From Scatomorpha intestinigallinarum (GTDB taxonomy: Bacteria; Bacillota; Clostridia; Oscillospirales; Oscillospiraceae): DNA of 12,725 nt. The position numbers were made by a program, and so were the translations under genes. Location: the NCBI GenBank assembly GCA_018712225.1, contig DVHH01000070.1:1-12725 (forward strand), read 5' to 3'. Under the pieces are notes generated by a model. It made no database searches, was not told the DNA's origin, and was given only the letters and a program-made list of their open reading frames with translations. This document shows, one piece after another, positions 6,219-12,574 of the stretch; positions within the stretch are counted from its first letter, which is position 1, and every line of letters begins with the position of its first letter.

Positions 6219-8180
6219 TCAGCAGAGCAAGGGCAGGCGTATGGTGAATACAGCGCCCCCTCCGGGGGCCGGGGTCGCTTCGACGGAGCCGCCGTGCTCA
6301 ATGGCGAAGGTGCGGACGATGTAAAGCCCAAGCCCCTCGCCGCTGCCGTCTTCGCGCCGGGTGAAGCCGCGGTCAAAGACGCGGGGCAGGTCCTCCGGCG
6401 CAATGCCGCGGCCGTTGTCTTTGACCTCAATTACGGCCTGCCCGCCTTCGCGCCTGAGCGAGAGCGATATTACGCCGCCCTCAGGTGTAAAGGAAAGGGC
6501 GTTGTAGCAGAGGTTTTCCAACGCCGCGCGCAGGCCCGCCTCGTCCACCGAGATACGCAGCTCCTCCCGAGGCAGCTCCAGGCGGAAGTTCTGGCCGGAG
6601 AGCTCCATGTCGGGCCTGTTGCTCTCATAGAAGCCGCGCAGGAAGGAGGCCAGCTCCAGCGGATGCTTTGCCACATTGCCCCGCTCCCCGCGTGAGAAGC
6701 CCTGGAACTCGTCGAAGCGGTCCTCGACCGCGCCAACGCGCTCGGAGAGCGCGTCCAGGCAGGCGAGGGTGTCCGCGTCCAGACCCAGGCCGCCGCTGCG
6801 CACGAGGTCGGCATAGTTGCGCACGGCAGTGAGCGGGTTTTTGAGGTCGTGTATGAAGCGCGCCAGCAGCTCGCGCCGCTCCGAGAGCAGGGTCTCTAGG
6901 GCCTGAGTCTTACGCTCGACCTCCTCCTGGAGGTGGAGGTTCAGCCGCCGATTCTCAGCCGCCATCAGCACGCTGCGCCTGACCATCAGCGCCGCAAAGC
7001 CAAGCACAAGGGCGAAGCCGCCGTATTCCTCCGGCCAGGCCCCGCGTACGGGTTCGAAGTAGTTGGCCGTCAGCACGGAGATGACGAGGGAGAGCCCGTA
7101 CAGCCCCGTCGCCGCCAGCAGCCCATGGCCAAGGGCGCTCTCGGCGCCGATTTTGGAGGCGAGAAAGACGAGATAAAGCCCTGCTAGGAGTTTCCAAATA
7201 AAAATCAGCACGCCGTAGGTGTTGATGAGTGTGGGAACGTGTGGTAGAATCAGCATCGGAAAGACCAGGGTCACGGCGCAGAGCCCGGCCCCGGCGGGAA
7301 CGGCGACGCTTCGGTGAAAGCGCCGGACGGCCCAGCCGCTGAGCTCCCCGGCCAGCAGCAACGCGCATAAGAGCACTCCCGCTCCCAGCAAATCCTCTGC
7401 GGCATAGAGCAGACGTACGGGCGGTACGCCCATGGCGCGCAGGAAGGGATAGCTCAGCCGCAGTGCGAAAAAGAGGCACAGCAGCCCGGCCCGGCGCGGC
7501 AGCTTGTCCCGGCCGATGAGCCAGAGCGCCAGGTTCGAGAGCGCCAGCGCCAGCGGCGCAAAGCAGAGCAGCCCGTAGATGAGCATCCGCGCTGTCAGCA
7601 GACGGTAGATGCCGCCGGGTGTGCCGACGGCGGGGGGATAGTACATGCCGGAGTAATAGTGCGTGTAGTTCGTGCACTGAATGATTATCTCCGTGTCACC
7701 CTCGGCGGTAAATGCGTATACTCCGTCCATGACCCGCGGCTCATAGGGTTCGAGGGAGCCCTGCTCCCCCGCGAGCTGCCCGCCGATGTATACCCGCCCG
7801 GCGCAGAGCAGCTCGGGCAGGTAGAGGGCGAGCTCCACCGCCTCGCCCGGGTTTGCGAGCACGATGCGGTAAGTAGCCTGCCCGTAGGGGCTGCCGAGGG
7901 CGGAAGAGAAGTTCGGATGCTGCCCGGCGTAGGTGTATTCTTCCGCCGAGACGCCGGAGGCGAAGTCCTCCGGGCCGAGCAGCTGCCCGGGGTAGAACTC
8001 CCAGCCGTCCACGAGGAAGGCGGGCTCCTCCGGCTCAGCCTGGAGCACGTTGTACCCCCAGCCGCCCGAGAGCGCCGAGGTGTATTTGTTGTCCCAGCGG
8101 TAGAGGCCGAGAAAGGCCAGCGTCCCTAAAAGGAGCGTACATATTAATATTATAAGGCTGCGCCTGGTGTTTTCACGCAT
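6219..8180 (-). CDS. Membrane sensor histidine kinase with extracytoplasmic beta-type domain and 7TM-like region
   Basis: This is a sensor kinase that should autophosphorylate on His444 and pass the phosphate to a response regulator, most likely the one encoded at 9869-10561. A first membrane span (8-27) is followed by an outside domain of about 165 residues. That domain has beta-rich segments, for example TYRIVLANPGEAVELALYLP at 103-122, similar in style to 7TMR-DISM or galactose-binding-like sensor domains. About seven hydrophobic spans follow between 196 and 403, then a coiled-coil linker (about 405-440). The H-box is FIHDLKNPLTAV (442-453), the N-box ENLCYNAL (Asn556, Asn560), the G1 box DNGRGI (588-593), the F-box region VFDRGFTRR and the G2 box GSGEGLGLYIV. 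All kinase motifs look intact. GGAGGTGG lies just before the ATG. Its start is only 29 bp from the divergent surface-protein gene, so its promoter must lie inside that gene or transcription must come from farther upstream. Confidence 0.9.
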   Translation of the reverse strand: MRENTRRSLIILICTLLLGTLAFLGLYRWDNKYTSALSGGWGYNVLQAEPEEPAFLVDGWEFYPGQLLGPEDFASGVSAEEYTYAGQHPNFSSALGSPYGQATYRIVLANPGEAVELALYLPELLCAGRVYIGGQLAGEQGSLEPYEPRVMDGVYAFTAEGDTEIIIQCTNYTHYYSGMYYPPAVGTPGGIYRLLTARMLIYGLLCFAPLALALSNLALWLIGRDKLPRRAGLLCLFFALRLSYPFLRAMGVPPVRLLYAAEDLLGAGVLLCALLLAGELSGWAVRRFHRSVAVPAGAGLCAVTLVFPMLILPHVPTLINTYGVLIFIWKLLAGLYLVFLASKIGAESALGHGLLAATGLYGLSLVISVLTANYFEPVRGAWPEEYGGFALVLGFAALMVRRSVLMAAENRRLNLHLQEEVERKTQALETLLSERRELLARFIHDLKNPLTAVRNYADLVRSGGLGLDADTLACLDALSERVGAVEDRFDEFQGFSRGERGNVAKHPLELASFLRGFYESNRPDMELSGQNFRLELPREELRISVDEAGLRAALENLCYNALSFTPEGGVISLSLRREGGQAVIEVKDNGRGIAPEDLPRVFDRGFTRREDGSGEGLGLYIVRTFAIEHGGSVEATPAPGGGAVFTIRLPLLC

Positions 8181-8209
8181 CGGGCCACCTCCGAAAGGCA
8201 GATGAAAAG
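8181..8209. promoter_or_regulatory. 29-bp divergent gap between the kinase and surface-protein genes
   Basis: This gap is too short for two promoters. It holds the kinase ribosome binding site (minus-strand GGAGGTGG) and a weak GAAAGG (8193-8198) for the plus-strand gene. A three-codon ATG-AAA-AGA-TGA mini-frame (8202-8213) overlaps the plus-strand ATG at 8210, which could couple translation. The plus-strand promoter must lie within the kinase 5' coding region, where an AT-rich patch, TATTAATATTATAAGG (8142-8157), contains -10-like hexamers but no clear -35. Confidence 0.45.
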
Positions 8210-9796
8210 ATGATAAAGACGCTGAGATTCGCCCTGTGCCTGCTGCTGACGGCGGCGCTGGGCCTGGGCTGCGCGGCAGGCGCGCTGGTTTATGACCCGC
8301 CGGCCGGGGACGACTCCGGGGAAGAGGAGACCATACCGCAGTACGGAAAGAGCCTCAGCGGCACGATAGGCGCCGGCCAGTTCGTTGAGTTCACCACCGT
8401 CGCCTCAAAGTTTGAGACGGACGAGGAACTGGGCTACTATGCCGGGGAGCTCACCGTCGAGATAACAGGCCCTATCGTCATCGAAGCCGGGGGCGAGCTG
8501 CACATAGGCACCCTAGCCGTCGGCGGCTCTGAGGCGAGGCCGCTCATAAAGGGCGCGCTCTCGGCGGACACGCCGCTCATCGTCGTCAAGGCCGGGGGAC
8601 GGTTGGAGCTGCAATGCGTGGACTTCGAGCTCTCGGGCACGGGAGTCCTGATAGAGCAGCAGGCCGGCGGCATAGTGTCCCTCACGAGCACCTCGCTGCC
8701 CGAGGGAGCCGGCGCATCCTGGGCCGGACCGGTGGTGGACAACGCCGGCAACCAGCCGGACGACAGCTACCTCGAAGCCGGCACGCCGCTGACGGCGGAG
8801 CTGCTGCCCGCGACGCTGAACTATGAAGTTATGCGGGACGGAAGGCCCAGCGATGAGGACGTCCCCGTCGCCTGGAACCTGGAGGGCCTTGCAGGTCAGA
8901 CCACGGGCGAGGCCGACGTGGCAGGCGTGTTCCTCGACGAAAACGGCGAGCCCCTGGCCTCGGCGCAGCCGCTTAAGCTGCACGTGAGCTGGTACGAGCC
9001 GGGCAAGCTCGTTGTCACCGACGCCAGCTGGACGGGCGGCGAGGCCGTGACGGTCGCGCTCTTCCTGGACAAGCTGCCTGAGGAAGTGAGCACCAACAAC
9101 ATCTGGGGCGAGACCTCGCCCGACGGCAGGACCTGGACAGCCTTCGCCACGGAGGAATTCGAGGTGAAGGGCGACGAGGAGAAGGGCTATAGCGCCGTCT
9201 TCTACCTATATGACGACAACGAGCCGCGCTATTTCCGCCTCGCAGCCACGGACTGGTACGAGACCATGAGCTGGTACTCTGACGGTTTCTACCTGCCCAC
9301 GGAGGAGGACAGCAACGAGGACCAGGGCGGAAACCGCGGCGGCAGCGTGAGCCTGCTTCCGCCCCCGCGCGAGCCCGAACCCAGCCCGGAGCCTACACCT
9401 GAACCGACCCCGGAGCCGACCCCCGAGCCCACGCCGGAGCCTACGCCCACGCCGACACCGACGCAGCTTCCAACGCCGGAGCCGCCACAGGAGCCGCAGC
9501 CGCCCGTCCTGGACATGACGGCCTCGGAGCAAACGGTCCCGCCCGAGCCGGAAGAGTCGGAGGACCCGGAGGAAACCGAGCAGCCGCAGATACCCGAAGA
9601 GACGCCTTCGGAGCCGGAGCCGCCCTCACCGCCGGCTGACGATGTGGAGATCGAGGCCCCGGAGCTGCCCGGCCTCGCCCCCGACAGCGGCATGAGCACC
9701 GGCGAGAAGGTTGCGCTGGCTGCGGCGGGAGTCGCCGTCTGCGCAGGAGTCGTAATGGCTGTCGCCGGAGTAGGACCGTTTAGAAGGAAGAAATAA
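8210..9796 (+). CDS. Secreted proline-rich surface protein with C-terminal membrane/cell-wall anchor
   Basis: I do not recognise a named family. The N-terminus is a Sec-type signal peptide (about 1-25, AGA cleavage site; Cys21 is not in a good lipobox). Residues about 48-185 are rich in short Val/Ile/Gly strands with little helix, suggesting a beta-solenoid or beta-sandwich. About 205-370 is a second beta-rich part with many Trp and Tyr (SWYEPGKLVVTDASWTGG; ETMSWYSDGFYLP). From 388 a (PEPT)n-type tract and an acidic Pro/Glu region to about 485 form a likely wall-spanning stalk. The end is APDSG (490-494), a hydrophobic span (about 501-522) and FRRKK, the layout of a sortase substrate with a non-canonical motif, or a simple membrane anchor. 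The ATG at 8210 is chosen because it gives a complete signal peptide; its ribosome site is weak. The flanking sensor kinase and regulator suggest it is regulated or monitored by them. Confidence 0.85.
   Translation: MIKTLRFALCLLLTAALGLGCAAGALVYDPPAGDDSGEEETIPQYGKSLSGTIGAGQFVEFTTVASKFETDEELGYYAGELTVEITGPIVIEAGGELHIGTLAVGGSEARPLIKGALSADTPLIVVKAGGRLELQCVDFELSGTGVLIEQQAGGIVSLTSTSLPEGAGASWAGPVVDNAGNQPDDSYLEAGTPLTAELLPATLNYEVMRDGRPSDEDVPVAWNLEGLAGQTTGEADVAGVFLDENGEPLASAQPLKLHVSWYEPGKLVVTDASWTGGEAVTVALFLDKLPEEVSTNNIWGETSPDGRTWTAFATEEFEVKGDEEKGYSAVFYLYDDNEPRYFRLAATDWYETMSWYSDGFYLPTEEDSNEDQGGNRGGSVSLLPPPREPEPSPEPTPEPTPEPTPEPTPEPTPTPTPTQLPTPEPPQEPQPPVLDMTASEQTVPPEPEESEDPEETEQPQIPEETPSEPEPPSPPADDVEIEAPELPGLAPDSGMSTGEKVALAAAGVAVCAGVVMAVAGVGPFRRKK
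9371..9505 (+). repeat. Proline-rich PEPT/PTPT codon repeat inside the surface-protein gene
   Basis: About 45 codons encode alternating Pro with Glu, Thr or Ser, with a 12-nt EPTP unit repeated about five times near 9387-9446. Synonymous codons vary among units (CCT, CCG, CCC; GAG, GAA), so the repeat is conserved at protein level and is not a recent DNA duplication. Such tracts typically form extended wall-spanning stalks. Copy number could vary between strains. Confidence 0.85.
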
Positions 9797-9805
9797 ACAA
9801 TTCCC

Positions 9806-9834
9806 GCCCCGGGCTTTCTTGCCCGGGGCTTTCT
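9806..9834 (+). terminator. Intrinsic terminator after the surface-protein gene
   Basis: GCCCCGGGC (9806-9814) pairs perfectly with GCCCGGGGC (9821-9829) around a TTTCTT loop and is followed by TTTCT. It begins 9 bp after the plus-strand stop codon. Read on the minus strand it is followed by GGGAATTGTTTATTTCTT, so it may also help end transcription from the convergent regulator gene. Confidence 0.7.
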
Positions 9835-9835
9835 G

Positions 9836-9870
9836 CGCCCCCGACGAAGTGTCGGGGGCGATATCTTTTT
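9836..9870 (+). terminator. Second tandem intrinsic terminator between convergent genes
   Basis: CGCCCCCGAC (9836-9845) pairs perfectly with GTCGGGGGCG (9851-9860) over a 5-nt loop. On the plus strand ATATCTTTTT follows, a better T-run than that of the first hairpin, and it overlaps the last codons of the convergent regulator. On the minus strand the stem is followed by CAGAAAG, so termination in that direction should be weaker. Confidence 0.72.
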
Positions 9871-10561
9871 ATTTATCCAGCGCTGCGCGGCTGTTGAAGC
9901 GGTAGCCCTTTCGCCGCACCGTCTCGACCCAGTGCAGACCGGGGCAGAGGGCATCCAGCTTCTGTCGCACGCGGGCCATGCAGACCTGGATGTTGTGAAT
10001 ACCCTGGTTGATTGGGGACTTCCAGACCCTGTCGTACAGCTGCTCATAGGAGAACACCTGGTCAGGGTTGCGCGCAAGGAAAGCTAGCAAATCGAACTCC
10101 AGCGCAGTGAGCGGGGCGGTCTGCCCCTCGAAACGGGCCTCACGCAAGCCCATGTCCACCTCGAGGCCTCCGAAGCGGAGCACCTCGCTGGCCTCAATGT
10201 TCTTGTGGCGCTGTATGCGCAGGCGCAGCCTCAGCTCGAGCTCCGTGAGGGAATAGGGCTTGCCGACGTAATCGTCGCCCCCGGCCATGAGGCCGCGTAT
10301 GCGGTCGTCCGTCCGGGCGTAGGCGGAGAGAAAGATTATCGGCACAGAGCTGACCTCCCTCAGCCTGCGGCAGACGGAAACCCCGTCCATGCCCGGCATG
10401 TCCACATCCATGATGACGGCGTCGAAGGCGGCGGTGGAGCAGAGTTGGAGCGCAGCCAGCCCGTCGGCGGCTGTGGCCGTGTCATATCCATGCTTTTTAA
10501 GATAGGTCTCGTTTGAGGCCAGTATGTGCGGGTCGTCGTCAACTAACAGTATCTTGTACAT
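9869..10561 (-). CDS. OmpR/PhoB-family response regulator
   Basis: This is a two-domain DNA-binding response regulator of 230 residues, the usual size. The receiver domain (1 to about 118) has acidic pocket Asp8-Asp9, phospho-acceptor Asp52 in VIMDVDMPGMDG, Ser79 in the switch position (IIFLSA) and conserved Lys101 (YVGKPYS). The C-terminal winged helix (about 128-225) has the family hallmarks LTALEFDLLAFLARN, YDRVW, the recognition helix around IHNIQVCMARVRQKL, and the wing VETVRRKGYRF. The ATG at 10561 has GGGAGGTGG 7 nt upstream. Its likely partner is the kinase at 6219-8180, although a plus-strand gene lies between them. Likely targets, inferred from position, are its own promoter, the divergent SipW/TasA-like cluster and the adjacent surface-protein gene. 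Confidence 0.93.
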   Translation of the reverse strand: MYKILLVDDDPHILASNETYLKKHGYDTATAADGLAALQLCSTAAFDAVIMDVDMPGMDGVSVCRRLREVSSVPIIFLSAYARTDDRIRGLMAGGDDYVGKPYSLTELELRLRLRIQRHKNIEASEVLRFGGLEVDMGLREARFEGQTAPLTALEFDLLAFLARNPDQVFSYEQLYDRVWKSPINQGIHNIQVCMARVRQKLDALCPGLHWVETVRRKGYRFNSRAALDK

Positions 10562-10596
10562 GGCCGCGCCACCTCCCGCTTCAATATACCATAAAT

Positions 10597-10626
10597 ATTA
10601 TATCAGAAAAATCACAGCGCCGTCAC
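10597..10626 (-). promoter_or_regulatory. Promoter of the response regulator gene
   Basis: The minus strand has a perfect TATAAT (10602-10597) and GTGACG (10626-10621), a 4 of 6 match to TTGACA, spaced by 18 bp. Transcription would start near 10590, giving a leader of about 30 nt containing the strong ribosome binding site. It lies in the 139-bp divergent region shared with the signal peptidase gene. Confidence 0.55.
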
Positions 10627-10627
10627 A
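10612..10627 (-). promoter_or_regulatory. TGTGA-N6-TGTGA direct repeat overlapping the regulator -35
   Basis: Two TGTGA copies on the minus strand (10627-10623 and 10616-10612) are exactly 11 bp apart. That is the period at which OmpR/PhoB-family dimers bind tandem half-sites. The upstream copy overlaps the -35 element, so autoregulation is possible. The half-sites are short, so chance is not excluded. Confidence 0.3.
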
Positions 10628-10700
10628 TTGCTCCTGACGTATGGAAACCTCCACAGCTTAAAGTATAGCCTTTACAAGGCATGAAAAGGAGGTAATTGCC

Positions 10701-11151
10701 ATGGCAGCTGCATTGAAGCGCGGCAAGTGCGCCGCGCAGGCGTTTGTCATCCTGATTTGCATTATACTTTGCTTTGCCCTGGCCTGCAACCTGACGTTTA
10801 TCGTCAAGGGCGCGCTGTCGCCGGAGCGGCCGCCCTCCGTTTTAGGGCTGACGCCAATGGTCGTGCTCTCCGGCTCCATGAGCGGCCAGGCTGAGGACAG
10901 CCTGGAGGTCGGGGACCTTGCGCTCATACGCCGGGTCGAGCCTGATACGCTGAAAGTGGGCGACGTCGTGGCCTATATGAGCGGCGGCTCCGCTGGGCTG
11001 GGAGCTGTTGAGCCGCCGCCGCGCCGCCGAAGCCCAGCGCCGGGAGCGGCGCGAGCTTGAGGCAGAGCTGCGCCGCATGCGCTCCGCCGCAAAGCCTGGG
11101 CCGGAGCCTGAGACCTTTGATTTGGACGACATATTGTCTGAAAAGTATTGA
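10701..11151 (+). pseudogene. sipW: SipW-type signal peptidase I, internally deleted and frameshifted
   Basis: The 5' part (10701 to about 10980) encodes a first membrane span (about 14-36) and the S26B/SipW N-terminal catalytic block: VVLSGSM with nucleophile Ser59, then SLEVGDLALIRR and LKVGDVVAYM. The family's next elements (the second catalytic residue, the Asp region and the C-terminal membrane span) are absent. The initial frame instead runs into an Arg/Pro-rich tail and stops at 11058-11060 (119 residues). In the +1 frame, open from 10981, a normal-looking cytoplasmic tail appears (WELLSRRRAAEAQRRERREL, later FDLDDILSEKY) and ends at 11149-11151. This pattern fits a deletion near 10977-11000 with loss of frame. 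The ribosome binding site (AGGAGGT, 7 nt before the ATG) is strong. If functional, SipW would cleave TasA-type precursors such as those encoded downstream. A metagenome assembly error is the main alternative. Confidence 0.75.
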
Positions 11152-11165
11152 AAGGGGTTTACATA

Positions 11166-11870
11166 ATTAAAGGAAGCAAACTGCCGAAGTTGGCGGCCCT
11201 GCTGCTGGTGCTGACGCTCGCGACCACATGTTTTGTCAGCGGTACATTCGCCAAATACGTCAGCGAGGGAGAGGGCGAGGACGCCGCCCGCGTCGCCAAG
11301 TGGGGCGTAAAAGTTGAGATCACCGGCGACGGGTTCAAAACGACGTATGGGAAGGACGAGGTTAATGCTAATGTTGATGGACCCACCGTCGTCTCTTCCA
11401 CTACAGAAAAGGTAGTCGCCCCCGGCACGTCGGGCACCTTCGGCGGCATAAGCATCACCGGCAAGCCCGAGGTCGCCGTCAAGATAGAGACGACTGCGGA
11501 TGTTAAGCTCGACGGCTGGAATATCGCGCCCGGCGGTGAGTTCTACTGCCCGCTGGTGTTCACGATAGGTGATACGAAAATTAACGACCTCGACTATTCC
11601 AGTACGACCGCCGGCGGAGAGGGCAGCTTTGAAAGCGCGATAAAGACCGCCATACAGAACGCCACGACCAAGGAATACGAGGCGGGGACAGATTTGAGCG
11701 CCGCAGGCGAGGGCATCACCTATTCCTGGACCTGGCCCTTCCAGAACGCCACAGGCACGGCGACAAACCAGGACGATGAACTTGATACCCTCCTGGGCGA
11801 CAACGCCGCGAACGGTCAGCCCGCCACCATCAGCATCACCGTCACCACCACGGTCACGCAGATAGACTGA
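11166..11870 (+). CDS. TasA/camelysin-like secreted protein with SipW-type signal peptide, likely ATT start
   Basis: This is a probable extracellular fibre or matrix protein. Residues 5-29 form a signal peptide, followed by the SipW-substrate hallmark GTFAKYVSEGEGEDAARVAKWG (26-47, given in part). The mature part is beta-rich, with VVAPGTSG (83-90) and a late SWTWPF...DDELDTLLGD segment typical of TasA-like proteins. No ATG fits. An in-frame TTG at 11148 overlaps the upstream stop but has no ribosome site. AAAGGGG (11151-11157) lies 8 nt before ATT at 11166, which begins ATT-AAA-GGA, as if from ATG-AAA-GGA. I therefore place the start at 11166 (234 residues); using TTG gives 240. It follows the broken signal peptidase directly and is 7 bp from the next gene. 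It has no anchor of its own. Confidence 0.85.
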   Translation: MKGSKLPKLAALLLVLTLATTCFVSGTFAKYVSEGEGEDAARVAKWGVKVEITGDGFKTTYGKDEVNANVDGPTVVSSTTEKVVAPGTSGTFGGISITGKPEVAVKIETTADVKLDGWNIAPGGEFYCPLVFTIGDTKINDLDYSSTTAGGEGSFESAIKTAIQNATTKEYEAGTDLSAAGEGITYSWTWPFQNATGTATNQDDELDTLLGDNAANGQPATISITVTTTVTQID

Positions 11871-11877
11871 CGCGGGC

Positions 11878-12561
11878 ATGAGAAGGGCAAAAGCAGCGGC
11901 CCGGAGGGCGGCCGCGCTGCTCGCGGCGCTGACGCTGCTCGCGGCCCCGGCCATTGCTGCCGGTGCGGCGGAGCCCGCGCACGTCCTGAGCTACACCACG
12001 GGACGCCTCACCTGGGACAGCGCCACGGGCATAGACGAAAACGGCGCGGCAGTGCTCAGCCTCTTTGCCGACGCCTATCAGAACGTCCTCTCCGAAAACG
12101 GCGAACGAGTGGTGGCCCCCGGCACGGACGGCAGCTGCACAGTGCGCCTGGAAAACCGCATGGGCTACGCCATAAGCTATATCGCCGTCGCCTATCGCAT
12201 CAAGGAGGCGGAGACCCTGCCCGTCGAGCCGGAGTTTTCCTGTGAGGGCGCGGAGGACACTGGGAGCTATCCTCTGCCGGAGGGGGTGGAGGATGCTCAG
12301 GTAATCCGCGCCGTAAGGGGTGAACTGAGCGGCGGGCAGTCGGCGGACTTTCGCCTCGACTGGCTCTGGGAGTATTACGAAAGCGACGCGCGCGACGGCC
12401 CTGGCGATACGGACGACACGGACGGGGGCTACATCCGGCCTGAGGTTCCCAAAACCGGCGATGAGAGCGCCGCGTGGCTGTACCTGGCGCTGATATTCCT
12501 GGGCGGCGCGGGGCTGGCGCTGCTGATTATCGGCGGAAGGCGGGACAAGAATAACGAGTAA
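11878..12561 (+). CDS. TasA-related wall-anchored protein with VPKTG sorting-type signal
   Basis: This 227-residue secreted protein starts with an Arg/Lys-rich n-region and a Sec signal (1 to about 28, ending APAIAAGA). The body resembles its upstream neighbour: VVAPGTDGS (78-86) matches VVAPGTSG there, and LDWLWEYYESDARD echoes the neighbour's W-x-W...D segment. An Asp/Gly-rich linker (GDTDDTDGG) leads to VPKTGD (190-195), a hydrophobic span and RRDKNNE, a classic sortase substrate layout with Val in place of Leu. Inference: it may tether the TasA-like polymer to the wall, like an accessory or anchor subunit. The start at 11878 has no clear ribosome site (GCGGGC upstream), so translation may be coupled to the preceding gene, 7 bp away. 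No sortase is present in the window. Confidence 0.82.
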   Translation: MRRAKAAARRAAALLAALTLLAAPAIAAGAAEPAHVLSYTTGRLTWDSATGIDENGAAVLSLFADAYQNVLSENGERVVAPGTDGSCTVRLENRMGYAISYIAVAYRIKEAETLPVEPEFSCEGAEDTGSYPLPEGVEDAQVIRAVRGELSGGQSADFRLDWLWEYYESDARDGPGDTDDTDGGYIRPEVPKTGDESAAWLYLALIFLGGAGLALLIIGGRRDKNNE

Positions 12562-12574
12562 GGAGGCCGCGGGC

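Noticed and set aside
6035..6247. Plus-strand open frame in the intergenic region
   Set aside because: No ATG start, no ribosome binding site, no recognisable sequence, and it runs through the kinase terminator and into its antisense strand.
8202..8213. Three-codon mini-frame ATG-AAA-AGA-TGA overlapping the surface-protein start
   Set aside because: It might couple translation, but so short a frame occurs easily by chance and its spacing to the weak ribosome site is poor; it is noted in the gap entry only.
9371..9505. Repeat tract considered as a CRISPR or tandem DNA repeat
   Set aside because: There are no spacers, units vary at synonymous positions, and the frame encodes a continuous Pro-rich stalk; it is a protein-level repeat.
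10562..10700. Search for a riboswitch (for example cyclic di-GMP) upstream of the SipW-type gene
   Set aside because: Only a 5-bp hairpin (10668-10680) and a strong ribosome site are visible; the region is too short and lacks conserved riboswitch cores. No convincing plus-strand promoter could be assigned either.
10842..11954. Long minus-strand open frame across the sipW and TasA-like genes
   Set aside because: It is the antisense of recognisable secreted-protein genes, has no ribosome site or domain, and crosses gene boundaries. The frame at 11854-12687 is rejected for the same reason.
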